Positions 25,198 through 36,444 of a stretch of DNA of 64,000 nucleotides are shown piece after piece (position 1 is the stretch's first letter; each line of letters begins with the position of its first letter). The notes beneath the pieces are model-generated. The model was given only the letters and a program-made list of their open reading frames with translations. It was not told the DNA's origin and ran no database searches. This DNA is from Blepharisma japonicum (Eukaryota > Ciliophora > Heterotrichea > Heterotrichida > Blepharismidae): NCBI GenBank assembly GCA_949751835.1, contig CATKHK010000050.1, positions 1 to 64,000 on the forward strand. The letters are read 5' to 3'. The translations under genes were made by a program, and so were the position numbers.

Positions 25198-25452
25198 AAC
25201 TGATTTCGATACTTAATTTCTTTTAATTATTTATATATATTATTTGAATAGATTGTAAGTCTTTTAGCGTCTTTTTTGTTAAATTAGAATCCAAATCAAC
25301 GCTTTTGCTTTGATCGTATTCGCAATATATTATTTATCTAAAGACTCAACAATCGCTATCACTTAAATTTTTCTTATCAAGTCTTTTTATGTTATAACTT
25401 AACAGCTTTTTTCTTGCAAAGTCATGCGATGGGCTATTTTATTTTGTTCATT

Positions 25453-25957
25453 TTAAAAGGTCTTTCTTTTTATTAATTTTTCATTATCGTCTATATAAAA
25501 ATTTGATCTATCAAAAACATCAAAAAAATGTTTCAAACGCTCAACCGCTTCTTCTGTCTCTAAAGCCAATATTTCTTCCATTTCTGTCTTTCTAAGGTCT
25601 AATCTGTCTTCTGCTAGATTTATATTTAAAATTATTTCTCTTTGCTGCTCTATCGCCTCATCAAGGGATTTCAATGAAATTCTTATTTTTTCATTAATTT
25701 GCTTAATTTGCATTGAAAAGTCAAAAACCATTTTCCTCCTGAACTCATATAAGCTTGCTAGTGATTTATGGACACAATCAGTCAGCGCTTTTTGAGTTTC
25801 TAAATTAGGCAAAATTTTACCAAACTTTTGATTATGCCTAAATTTAGACATAGTTTTCATATGAGTACTAATATCCAATTCACATGAATAGCAAAGATGA
25901 TTTTTGCTTTCACAAGCAATTTCCACTCTTAACGCATTTGCCTTTTGAGAATTTCAT
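25453..25957 (-). pseudogene. Truncated Kelch-like family copy
   Basis: About 157 codons are open from a GTG at 25926, encoding the second half of the zinc module and the helical segment, ending at TAA 25453 (IKRKTF) before the propeller. The family ATG at 25957 is out of frame by one base, and Cys3 and Trp4 read Phe and Ser. The C-P-C pair is degraded to C-E-S. It is the most diverged fragment and marks the edge of the array. Confidence 0.75.
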
Positions 25958-26042
25958 TTTATTAATTGCGCAATAATTAATCATTAACTAAATTATTATA
26001 AAATTTTTTTCATTTTTATTTGAATATATTTACTTTGATTAC

Positions 26043-27312
26043 TTATTTGAATAGATCATGAGTTTTATCGAAGTCCATTATTCCTCCAAATGCACCAGTA
26101 GTGAAATCATGATCAACGTCAATATTTTCTTGAAAATGATTAACCCACATAGAGGATGGTATAATATCAGTATCCATATACGGATTACCTCCAATGTTTC
26201 TTTCAGGCTGAGGTAAATCGTCATCATCACTTTCACTTGTGGATGAACTTTCAGACTCGGATTCTTCTGGCTGAGGTGGAGCTTGAGGCTCTGTTCTTGT
26301 TTGTTGAACTAATTGTTGGAGCTGGCTGTCTAAGTCTTTAAGCCTATTTGTAGTGGTTTCTGGAGCTGGTTTTGGAGTTTCTACGACTGGAGTTTGCTTT
26401 TTCCTTGATTGTGGCTTAGTTGGGTTTTGTAAGCATCCTCTTACATATTTTTCTAGCTCTCTGCAGACTTTGGAAGGAAGTTTATCGATGTCAAATTCGA
26501 GTTCTTCGCCTTGGACATCCATGCATTCTTGGACGATGTCTAAAACTCCTCTTAAAAATTTTGGGTCAAGCCTTTTGATGTTCTGACACAAGAGTTTTTT
26601 TTCTTGTAAAGTCATAATTTTATCTGGCTGTGGAGGAGGTGGCTGCTGCTTTACTTGCACTTTGGCACTTGTAGTCCCTGTGCTTTGGATTTCTTTAATC
26701 CCCTTTGATAATTTTTCGATTTTTCTATATAAATCTTGGACAATATCTTGCTTTTCCACCAATATTAAGCTTTCATTTCCCTTCATCAACTTCTCAAACA
26801 ACGAGCTAAGTTCCATAGTCATATGGTATAAATCTGATCCTTTTGCGTTGTAAAAGAAGGAATTGCTCCAAATAAGCCTTATATCCATAGCAAATTGATA
26901 CCCACTTTCATATTCCCCATTCTTAAGCTTCTGTTCTACTGTTCCCAAATCCATCGGCTCCTGTATCGTTGTTCGGTAATCAGGCACCAGCACAGGGTCA
27001 ACTGGCGCCAAGAATGGCTCAGCCATCGGATGCTTCTTCAAGGTTTGTAGGATTTTGTAAATTTTTCTGAAAGGTTCTCCTTGTTTAGGGGCTAAGTCTG
27101 CTTCTTCATATGAGACAGTTTTTTTGGCACGCGCCGGCCTTTCAACCGGATCAGAAGCTTGAAATCGCACATCAAAATCTAAATTGTCAGCCTCGGACTT
27201 GCGCTGAGTAGATTTTTACCGGTCTAGTATCTTTCTTAATAATAGGGAGGAGCTTATACTTAGGAGGCAAAAGCGTGTTTAGCGCTGTGAGCTGAGTGTT
27301 GGTCAGTTCCAT
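26043..27312 (-). CDS. BET-type bromodomain protein
   Basis: 417 aa from two exons (27220-27312 and 26043-27203) around a 16-nt intron. Residues about 70-175 form a bromodomain (PMAEPFLAPVD, YRTTIQEPMDLGTVEQKL, SNSFFYNAKGSDLY), with the acetyl-lysine-contacting Asn in the F-F-Y-N stretch. Residues about 230-300 match the NET (extra-terminal) domain (LCQNIKRLDPKFLRGVLDIV, FDIDKLPSKVCRELEKYV). The C-terminal third is Gln- and acidic-rich. This order defines BET proteins, nuclear readers of acetylated histones that help transcription; it has one bromodomain where animal BETs have two. Upstream lies a C-rich region with an inverted repeat. Confidence 0.92.
27204..27219 (-). other. 16-nt intron
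   Basis: The sense strand reads GTAAAAATCTACTCAG. Removing it joins the ATG-led exon (MELTNTQLTAL...TRP) to the bromodomain frame (RKSEADNLDFDV). Without removal the frame is lost. The tiny size matches the 15-16-nt introns known in heterotrich ciliates. Confidence 0.88.
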
Positions 27313-27347
27313 ATATCCCCTTATACACCAATCACAGACCTTGTATG

Positions 27348-27406
27348 CACCCTAAAACCCAAATTTCATTTTTGTATAGGAAAAATATGGAAAAGGTTTT
27401 AGGGTG
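27348..27406. promoter_or_regulatory. 12-bp inverted repeat upstream of bromodomain gene
   Basis: CACCCTAAAACC (27348-27359) is repeated perfectly inverted as GGTTTTAGGGTG (27395-27406), with a 35-nt spacer, 36 bases upstream of the ATG. Next to it, 27404-27510 is strongly purine-rich on the plus strand. It may be a binding site or a short hairpin; the function is inferred. Confidence 0.45.
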
Positions 27407-28940
27407 TAGAAGGAGGAGCAGAAGAGGTTTGAATGAGCAGGGAGAGGAAGAGAAGGTGGGGTTTAGCTTGATAATGTAGGTTGAGGGGAGAGGATTGAGA
27501 AAATGAGGGTAATTTGCAAGGAAATTCGGCTTTTTTGGAAGCTGAATTTTAAGGTTTTTTGAGTTAGCTTTTCTTATAGCTTGCTATCAAATTTATTGGA
27601 ATTTTCATAGGTGGATTATTAGTTGAAAGAAGAGGGTTTTTGATACAAAAATATTTCGTAAAAAGTAATTTTCATATTGTTATTTGTTTAATTCAAGGTA
27701 AACTGAACTCTTGAATAGCTCAGAATTTGTTTATGATGCCAATCTAAAAGAGCCTTATGGTGAGGTATAATCAATTAGATCTATATCTTCATAATTATGA
27801 GAATTGGTTGTGTCAGTTGTACAGTTTATAGGAGATTTTAATTTAGCAATTATTTATAAATTTTAAAATATTTAATCTGAAGGGCATAAGGCTTTCGATT
27901 AATAAAAACTGTTAAGCTTTTTCAGTTATTAGCGCTAATGATGAGCTTACTATATATGGTTTTAATTAAAATTATTTAATTTCTTTGCATTACTTGAAGT
28001 TAACGATTACGAATTTATCATAAATCATATGATTGTAAAATTCTGATTAATATTTAATTCGTGATTTAATTCTTTTTAAATATCCTTCTTTATTTCTAAT
28101 ATACTTAACAATCTTACCACAGCAATAAAGTATTTACTTTAAATAGTACGGTAAATTCATTTTATTAGCATCAATTGCATTCAAATATCTTTTAATTCTT
28201 TATACACCTACTGATTTGCGATTTTTTTAAACAATTTTCTTTATTTTGAATGTGATCTGAGCTACAAGCTCTTTTATACATAAATAATTTAATTAAGCGA
28301 TAATAGAATTTCAGATTTAGATCATTTAAGTTTGTTTTATATCTGCTTTCAAGGTTTGCTTTATTGATATATTGTATACCTTGGAATTCTCAAACAATTA
28401 TTGCGAGATACATCTAAATACTTCTATTCATTTTCATTTATATTTTGCGGGCTTTACTCTATTTTTTATCTAGCTTTGAAGCGGTGTAGTAAAGCTTTTC
28501 AAAAGCCTTTAGAATAAATTTTATTTATAAAGCCACTTGTCTAGATTATATTTTATATCAATATGGCAAAATACTATTTGGCTTTGGGCTATAGCAATTC
28601 AAATTCAAATTTCAGGAAAATCAAAATGATAAATGTAAATCCTAATATTTCCATTTAATAGATAGCTTCTATATGTTATACAGAAGGCTCGATTTCTCTC
28701 TAAGTGCTATTTTGAAACTCATAAAATGCATTGATACATTATTAACAAAATTTCAGACTCCTTTACCTTAGGCTGAATGTAAAAGGGTAGCTGGAGAATG
28801 ATATGTTGAAAAAAAAAGCGAACTGCTTTATAATATTAATAGTTCATCAACGTCTAATCAAAAAATGGCATATTCGAGCTTTCTGTTTCCAGAACGGTAA
28901 TTTCTTCTTTTGGTTAAACTAAATATTAGATTTAAGTCAC
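27407..28940. other. Long AT-rich intergenic region
   Basis: About 1.5 kb. After the G/A-rich stretch to about 27510 it is AT-rich with only short frames, no recognisable RNA gene and no similarity to the array. Confidence 0.35.
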
Positions 28941-29210
28941 CCAAAGAGTTTATTCAATGACAGGGAAGTAAGGGCTCACGATACGTAGCATAGAACTCCT
29001 GCTCTTAGGAATCACTTTTTTAAAGTGTACCAGAAGCCAAGGCAGTGGAGACTAGCCCCTTTAGAGTGCAGGAAGAACCCAAGTTGGCATGATTGAACTG
29101 AAAAAGCAGCTGCCTAAGAACTCAAAATTGGTAAAAAACGAACACTTAGATTAAAATCGAATAGGTTCAGAGACCTGGCGACCCATGCAAAAGCAAAGCC
29201 TTTAAGTAAA
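28941..29210. other. GC-richer non-coding island, possible RNA gene
   Basis: About 270 bp clearly richer in G and C than the surrounding spacer, with no frame open throughout in any direction even with TGA as Trp. Short complementary pieces occur, for example AAAGTG near 29016. I could not match it to tRNA, 5S rRNA, SRP RNA, RNase P RNA or spliceosomal RNA by eye. It may be an unrecognised structured RNA or a decayed insertion. Confidence 0.3.
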
Positions 29211-29682
29211 AAGGATAAAGACATTAAACTTTTAAGCAATTAAAGAAACGATAAAATTCATCAAGGAAGCATGCATAAAATTAATTTGAAGAAGAATTAA
29301 ATAATATCAAGAAGTTTACCTGTTTTGTAAATATTCCTAAATATCCCTTGGAGTTTTCATCAGAATTTTCTTTATCAAATCAGAATTACCATTCAAAATA
29401 TTTTATGATTTTTGGACACAAAATGTCTTAATCATCAACTTATAAAATCAACCTCTTTGGGTAAATTTTAAAATAAATTAGTTCAGCTTATATATTTATC
29501 ATTATTTTAGAGCTTCAGACTTTTTGCTATTTTTCTTGACCCTCCATCTTAATGCCAAACCATAGCCATAAAAAATGTTTAGATTATTGAAAGGCTCAGC
29601 CTCATGGCACAGGACCTCTCATCTCAACCCATCTGAATGAACTAACTTCGAATTTGCCAAAAATTGGAGCAATTTAAATAAA

Positions 29683-29955
29683 ATGTTCAATCTTCGTCAA
29701 TATTATATAGAAATTGCTCCTCCATTCTCAAAGCATGCTTATCCAAGAGTCGCAGAAATGGAAAAACTTGATGACGACTTAGGGTATTATCATGCTAAAC
29801 GCTCTATATACAGATTTATTGCATGGATAATTTTTTGCGCATTTTTTATAGATACCGAGATATTCGAATCTCCATTAAGATTTTGGAGAGAAGACGCTCA
29901 AAATATGCACGATGTCGTCAAGGTACGGCAAACTCATGTGCTAGATTTTAAATAA
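29683..29955 (+). CDS. Small single-pass membrane protein, unknown
   Basis: 90 aa, MFNLRQYYIEIAPPF to VLDFK, TAA stop, no TGA codons. One probable membrane segment (RFIAWIIFCAFFI) around residues 48-60 follows a basic stretch (HAKRSIYR). Size and layout resemble accessory subunits of mitochondrial respiratory complexes, but I recognise no family. It ends 28 bp from the oppositely oriented gene at 29984. Confidence 0.6.
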   Translation: MFNLRQYYIEIAPPFSKHAYPRVAEMEKLDDDLGYYHAKRSIYRFIAWIIFCAFFIDTEIFESPLRFWREDAQNMHDVVKVRQTHVLDFK

Positions 29956-29983
29956 TAAAATTATTTATAAGAAAATGATTATT

Positions 29984-30499
29984 TTATTGTGATTTTATAT
30001 GACTTTCTAAGAAAAGGGTTGGAAATCCCAGCGCTAAAATAATTACAGTAGTTTTCACAAGCACCATCCCTATAAGTACAACCAAAATAGGCAAAATTGA
30101 TAAAAAATACAGCAAGGCTTCTACGTCAATAAAATACTTGAACTCTTCATTACAGTTGGACGGAAAATTTAGATAAATGTAACCTGCCCATCCCAGGCTC
30201 AAAATCCCAAATAAAAGTGTGGAAATTCCTGGGAAGGATAAAGAAAGGCTGCTTTCTTGGGTGACTTTATCGACTTTTACAATGGTTGCAGTTAAAGTAG
30301 CGGAGATTATTAATGCGATTGATATAAGGTATCTTCCTCTCATTCAAATAGTAGCCTCACAGCCTGTTGAGCTTATATCAAAACTAAGAGCGAGGAAACA
30401 AAGCTGAAAAAGAACTATAAGTCACCAATAAATTTTTGTGCAGCGGATCCCAAACATTCATCTTTTATCGAAGCTTCATAACCAAATAAGTGTTTCCAT
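29984..30499 (-). CDS. Polytopic membrane protein, unknown
   Basis: 171 aa from ATG 30499 when three or more TGA codons (after IWL, DKR and ATI) are read as Trp; TAA stop at 29984. Four or five hydrophobic segments (WLIVLFQLCFLAL, YLISIALIISATL, ISTLLFGILSLGWAGYIYL, LLYFLSILPILVVLIGMVLV and a last one) with a short polar loop rich in Cys/Asn. I do not recognise a family. It is convergent with the small gene at 29683. Confidence 0.65.
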
Positions 30500-30794
30500 T
30501 TCTTTTTGATTGTCAATAATCCAAATTATCAATTATTTAAATTTAACAATTAATTTTATGTTCTTGAATAGAAATTATACAGATTACCACGGCTAATTGT
30601 GTTATTATCTTACCCATTTAGTATTAAGTATAATAAGTAAATCTTATTTACTTAATATTGCTTATCTGCTATCAATATAAATAAGTATTTGCCTAAATTT
30701 TCTTTTATTTAAAAATATTTTCAATCTTCAAATTACTTTAAAAATGAAATAAAAAAGTATCAATATTAAAACAAATTTTGAATAAATGGATTAA

Positions 30795-33293
30795 TTATAG
30801 TCGATCCAAGAAGTTCTCCAGAGGAGGTATTACTTCATTCAGTCCTTTCCTTTGCCTTACATTCTTTATCAGTCCTCCTAGTCCAGAATTTGCATCATAT
30901 GGATCTCCATTAACTACATCCCAATGGTCAAACACACACTGTGGAAAAGCTTGTCCTGACGTCATTGATCTCAAATGTCCTGAAAACCCAAAGCTCTCAG
31001 CCACTGGCAAATAAGCTTTCACCACAGTCATACTTGTCCCAGAAACTGGCTCTTCCGCCTGCACAATGCCCCTCCTTGCTGTCAAACACTGATAAACATT
31101 TCCAATCACTTCATAAGGACACTGTATTTCTACCATATAAATAGGTTCTTGCAATGTAGGAGACGCTGTTAGAATAGAAGCAATACAAACATTTCTGGCA
31201 GTTGGCATAATTTGTCTAGATCCTCTATGTACAGGGTCACTATGCAGCATGGCGTCTACAATATTAATTCTTATCCCTCTCATTTGTTCACCACATAAGA
31301 CTCCTTCTTTAGTTGCCCATTGGAAGCCGGATTCTATATGGTCTCTGACTTCCATTAAATATTGTAAGCCTTTGGTTTGATCTACAAGGATGTTTGGACC
31401 TGTGGTCTCAGGGCCGAAACACCATATACGTTTAGAGTCGTTTAAGTCCCAGGCATATTGGTTGAATAAAGCTTGTGAGCGCAGTTTAGGGTCTTGCAGA
31501 GAAGAAACTTTGCCAAGTTCTATGGCTTCAGACAGTCCTTGTGCTAATGGTTCAGCTGTAGCCCAAAGTCGATTGAGTTTATTAGGAGCTTTTGATAGAC
31601 AAACTTGGCTTGAGTTGTTCAAAATAGTTTCTTTATAAGTCACAATAGGATCCGCAGCTACAATTTCAATCCCTGACAGCTCTCGGAGATCCCTTAAGCA
31701 GATTTCTACATGTAGCTCTCCACATCCTACAATTACATGTTCTCCTGTTTCTTCTGTTATGCATTGTACAAGTGAATCTTGCTTGCTGAGTCTTACAAGT
31801 CCTTCTACTAGTTTAGCGATTTCTGCAGCATTTTTAGGTCTTACAGCGACTCTTACAATAGGGCTGACTGAGTATTTCATTGATTTAAATAAGTGTGCTT
31901 CTTCATGGTCAGTAATGGTACCTGTTTTTACAAGAAATTGGTCTACACCAATAAGTCCTGCAAGATTGCCACAAGGTATATCGCCGATTGGTTCCACAAT
32001 TCTTCCCATCATAATTACTGTCCTTTGGATATTCTTTATATACAAATCTTCTTTTTCTCCAACTACATATTTAGGGCCCATAATTCTGACTTTTTGTCCT
32101 GACGCGATTTTCCCTGAAAAAACTCTTCCAAAAGCAATAAATCGGCTTTTGTCTGAGGATGGGACTAGTTTTGATACATAAAACATCAGGGGGCCGTTAG
32201 GGTCACAGTTTCTTATAGCTTGAGCACACTCGTCATCAAGAGGGCCTTCATAAAGACAGTTTACTCTATATTGTTGGGCAAATTTAGGAGATGGTAAGTG
32301 GAAAATAACCATTTCTAATAAACAGTCAGCAGCGTTGATCCATTTTTGCATGATTTTCTTTAGGAGTCTTTTTTCTCTGAGTTCTCTGTCTTCTTGTTTA
32401 ATTTCTATACTGAGATGTCTGAGGATTTTATTGATCCCTTCTTCATTATTAGTCATAACATTTTTTGCAAGTCGCTGTATCGGTTTCAATATAAGGTCAT
32501 TAAAAGCTCTTTCAAGTTTTTTTCCTGAGTCTGCTATAGGGCTCTTTTTTCACTTTTTCCCTTCAGCGTCAAAGTATCAGTCTCCCCATAGTTTTTTCAT
32601 CATTTTTCCTGGGTCTGCATTCAGTTTATTTGCATAGATTTTTGCAAAAGTTCTCAAAGTAAAAGCCCATCCCATAAGTCCAGACCCAAAGGCACAATTT
32701 CCTTTAGCTGGGTCAATCATGATGTCTCCCATAGTCCCATCATCATATATAGCAATGATAGAATTTACCTTCTCAATAGTCCTCAAGAAATTCTGATACA
32801 TTTCTTCAGGATCTAGCTGTAATTCTAACAAATGCCTGTCAACTTTATTTATCATCAGAACTGGCTTGATTTTTTCTTGTAAAGCTTGTCTTAATACAGT
32901 CTCAGTTTGTACACAGACTCCTTCTACACAATCCACAACTACAAGTGCCCCGTCTGTAACTCTGAGAGCTGCTGTGACTTCTGAGGAGAAATCAACATGT
33001 CCAGGAGAGTCGATTAAATTAATTAAAAAAGGGTCAGGGCTGAGCTCTTCTACATTATAGCATAAGGAGACACTAGTGGATTTTATTGTAATGCCTCGCT
33101 CTATTTCGTCTTTGCGTGAATCACAGAATCTGACATCTCCAGCATTGTCTTCATCTATAAGTCCTGCTTTGGCTATTAAGGAGTCAGTTAAAGTAGTCTT
33201 TCCATGGTCGACGTGGGCGATTACAGACATGTTTCTAATGTTCTCTTGATTGTCCATGATCTCACGAACTTGATCACCAGAGTACTTTACCAT
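30795..33293 (-). CDS. EF2: Translation elongation factor 2 (eEF2)
   Basis: 832 aa, one frame with two TGA=Trp codons near residues 240-250 (the other Trp are TGG). Translocase GTPase of the cytosolic ribosome. GTPase motifs: AHVDHGKTT (26-34), RGITIKST switch [14 protein letters not shown], and the later GSGLMGWAF. The C-terminal [10 protein letters not shown] stretch is typical of eEF2. The diphthamide histidine is His689 in D-P-V-H-R-G, but the usual G-G-G-Q after it reads G-S-R-Q. Length compares with about 840 aa in other eukaryotes. C-rich sense-strand runs lie about 70-150 bp upstream. Confidence 0.97.
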
Positions 33294-33784
33294 ATTTAAA
33301 TATACAGATTAGATCAGGTAAAATGGAAGAAATCGAAAAATCAGCCAATAGGAATTCAGGGGGATATTGGAATTCTGAAAGCAATTTCTGGTGATTAAAA
33401 ATGGGTCAGTGGGTGATGAGAATAAGGTTGGTAGGGGTTTAAGAATCTAAGTAAAGGTAAGAGGTATTAAGGTTTTTATTGGCAAAATAAATTGAGCTAT
33501 TTATTTTATTGTTTTTGGAGTGAAAATAATATTTAATAAAAATTTCAGAAATTGTGGAATTTAGATTATAAAAGTATTTTATATTGATTTTAATTAAGAT
33601 TTGGTTTAAAACTGAATTTTCCAGCTTAATTTTGATGATTTAATTAAGCTTTTAAAATTCAAAGGTAAAATAGGGATTGGAATATTTGATAAACAAAAGG
33701 TTCTGTTAATTGTATTTTAAAAATAAGCAATAATCTCATAGCAAGAGACATTAAATATAGCTGTTTGTACATTTATTTTTAAAT
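33294..33784. other. Intergenic region upstream of eEF2
   Basis: Plus-strand G-runs at about 33359-33365 and 33400-33442 (sense AAACCCCTACC) mark a probable promoter of the eEF2 gene. The remainder is AT-rich and without a gene. Confidence 0.4.
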
Positions 33785-34927
33785 TTAGTTATTTATCTGT
33801 TTATAAATATTTTCAAATTCTTGATTGCAAATTCGAACACTCGGCCTTTCTTCTGGGTCTTCACTCAGCATCATTGCAATTATAAATCTTACATTTTCTG
33901 GCAAAATTTCCAAATTGTGTGTTCTCAGATAATTCTGCTTTGTCAGAATAAAATAACACACAAGCCCATAAGAATAAACATCGCATTTATAATCTCTTTT
34001 TCCTGCTAAAGCTTCAGGTGCTGCATAATCTTCTTCTTTATAGCATAAAACCCCACTAGGTATTAAGTTTAAACAAACTGCATTTTCTAAATCTGCAATA
34101 ATCGGCTTATAATTTGCATCTATAAAAATGCTTCATGGTGAAATATTCATAGCTACTATATGTTTTATATGCATAAAAAAGAGTCCTTGGCCAATTTCAA
34201 TGATAAGATTTAGGCATTTTTGAATAGTCAAATTATTATTTCTTATATAAGTATCTAAAACTGTAGAAATATGTTGAAAAATCAAGCATTTGTGGCTTTT
34301 ATACTTAGTATACCCATAGCATTTTATTATATTTGGATGCTGTAAGTGACAGAAAATAAAACATTCATAATACATCTCATCTACCTTATATAGATTTATT
34401 ATTGGTTTAATAAAAACCATCGTATTATCTACCATAGTTGCTACTATCATGGTCATATATTTTTTACTCAATTTTTGAGCTTTAAAAATTCTACCTGAAT
34501 CTACAAACTGTACATCTTTTCCTATTTTGAAATGCTTTGCAAGAGGCTTTCTTGATCTTCTGACAAGATTTATAAAGTATAAACTTATAGAATTATTTAG
34601 AAATTCCTGATAAGTTGTTTCATCATCCCTGATAGGAATAGCTGTTGGAATTATCTCAAATTCAAATAGAGATGGACCTGTCTTCTTAAGTTTTATAGAG
34701 CTAAATGGAATTAAAGAATACTGCATCCTTTCATTTCTATACAAATCAATGAGATGTCTACTTAGCGCCTCACAAATTTCTTTACAATCATCTGTGGAAA
34801 TTAAGCACTCTTCAAGACTGTAAACTTGGTTTAAATCTATATGAGAATCAGGATTAATTGTCGTTCTATTTTGGGTTGAATTTCTTTTTGAAATACCAAT
34901 GATATCTAATGTAGGATTGACTGACAT
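33785..34927 (-). CDS. Protein kinase-like protein, probably a pseudokinase
   Basis: 380 aa, ATG 34927, TAA 33785, one TGA=Trp at 34130. The C-terminal 200 residues have a kinase fold (HLQHPNIIKCYGY, LIFQHIS, a helical region, YAAPEAL, KCDVYSYGL, EDPEERPS). The catalytic HRD-like position reads A-M-N-I-S-P, the DFG position reads A-D-L-E, and no glycine-rich loop is obvious. Catalysis is therefore unlikely. The first 130 residues are of unknown type. The fold points to the tyrosine-kinase-like/receptor-interacting group, as an inference only. Confidence 0.8.
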
Positions 34928-35033
34928 TACAAAATTTTATAAAAATTTCTATTTTTATGAGATATTCCTCATTTTGATATAAATTAATTGCTTTAATATG
35001 AGAATTATTTAAATAACCTAATAATATATTTTA

Positions 35034-36392
35034 CTATAAACTAAGCTCGAATAGCAAAGACTTAAGCAGCACTCTTTCTGTTATTTTCTTATGAGTAAAA
35101 ATCGTATTATAATGCCCTATGCAGATTTTGTCGACCATTTTGTACCTCTTATTTTCATAGTCTCCAATTTCCATTTTCCTCATAATGCTCCTATACGGGA
35201 CATTGCACTTCTCTACAGAAGTCATAACTGAGTCTCTATACTTAATTAAAGCACCATAATAAGCAGCTACTTCTTCATTTGAGTCTAAACTGTCAAAATA
35301 TTCGTCTAAATCGTTCACAAAGTGGTCAAGCTCTACTCCTTGTACTTTTAGCGCATAATTAAATAAATCTTCGTTAAAGTTGTTATAATAAGTAAAAAAT
35401 CCACATGCATTGGATTCTACTTGGGCTTTCATAGGGCAATAATCGATTCTTGGAAGCTCAGCCATAACGCAGTCGTCTAGGTTTTTGTCTAAAACAAAAC
35501 CAAAACCGATGATCATATTGAAATTTCTTCTTGGACCTCTACTTCAAATTACTTCAGTGTGGGCTTTTATGTTACGGTCAGCTGATAAAACTCCAGATGG
35601 AGGAAAACCTTGAAAACTGATGCCGACTGGCTCAGAGACACTTCTGTATTTGAAGGGGAGAGATTCTTGTTTTATCATTTCTACGATTGGTAAAATGCAT
35701 AAGCCATTGATATTTTCATCACCAACCTGAGCTGGGTATTCTTTGATTTTTTTTCATTGCTTTTTATTTATTTCAGTAGCATGGGAAATTGTTATTGCAT
35801 AGGCCCAATTTCATACCTCTTTACTAAAACAATGCCTGCAATCTTGCTTAAGAGAAGGAATTTTTTCTAAAGCCTTAATAAAATCTGCATATCCAGACTC
35901 ATAATTTAGTGGAAAATAAATTTCTGCCCTCTTTTGGAATATATTTAATAAATATTCATGCTCTGCTGTGGTTCAATTATGCAAATTATCAATTTCAGAT
36001 GGATAAGTATAGACGTATATATTTCCCCAATGCCTGAATTGATTGATGAATTTTTCATAAATTAATCTTCCGATCATAATAGTAAATTCCCCTAGAGGAT
36101 ATAGATAGCTATATCAGGGAAATTGATCAAAGCTTATAAGGGCAATATTTAAAGGAAATATTGCAAATGGTTCATATCTTTTAATGTCTCTTGTTGCCAC
36201 TATCCCATATCTTTTTTCTTCAGGAAAGTATTTAATTTTCACTCCCATTAAGTGTTGACTGATATCACCAAAAATAGCTTCTTTATCTTCTTGAGATGAC
36301 TCAGGAATTATGTAGCTGGACGTAAATAATATTAAGCAAGAAACCCAAAATATTTGCATTAATGCTTTATTATAATTAATTAGACTCAACAT
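35034..36392 (-). CDS. SET-domain-like protein with N-terminal signal or anchor
   Basis: 452 aa, ATG 36392 to TAG 35034, with many TGA=Trp codons (for example after FDQFP). A hydrophobic segment (IFWVSCLILFTSSYII, residues about 14-29) suggests a signal peptide or anchor. YGIVATRDIKRYEPFAIFP and FNMIIGFGFVLD match the start and end of SET domains of the SETD6/Rubisco-methyltransferase type, where a lysine methyltransferase fold is split by an insert. The N-H pair expected in the middle motif reads V-E-M-I-K-Q, so activity is doubtful. It is divergent from the gene at 36445, with a 52-bp shared spacer. Confidence 0.75.
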
Positions 36393-36444
36393 AAATTTTC
36401 CATGTTTTTTCCTTTATCAACACCTATTTTAATAATATTAAATC

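Noticed and set aside
1-26000. CRISPR or simple satellite explanation for the repeats
   Set aside because: Repeat units are whole diverged genes of 1.2-1.4 kb with coding constraint, not short identical repeats with spacers.
27348-27406. Internal telomere from the CCCTAAAACCC motif
   Set aside because: Only one unit on each arm and no tandem telomeric repeats; more likely a local inverted repeat.
29150-29200. tRNA-like GGTTCAGAGACC near 29164
   Set aside because: It does not fit the T-loop consensus and no acceptor or anticodon stem can be built around it.
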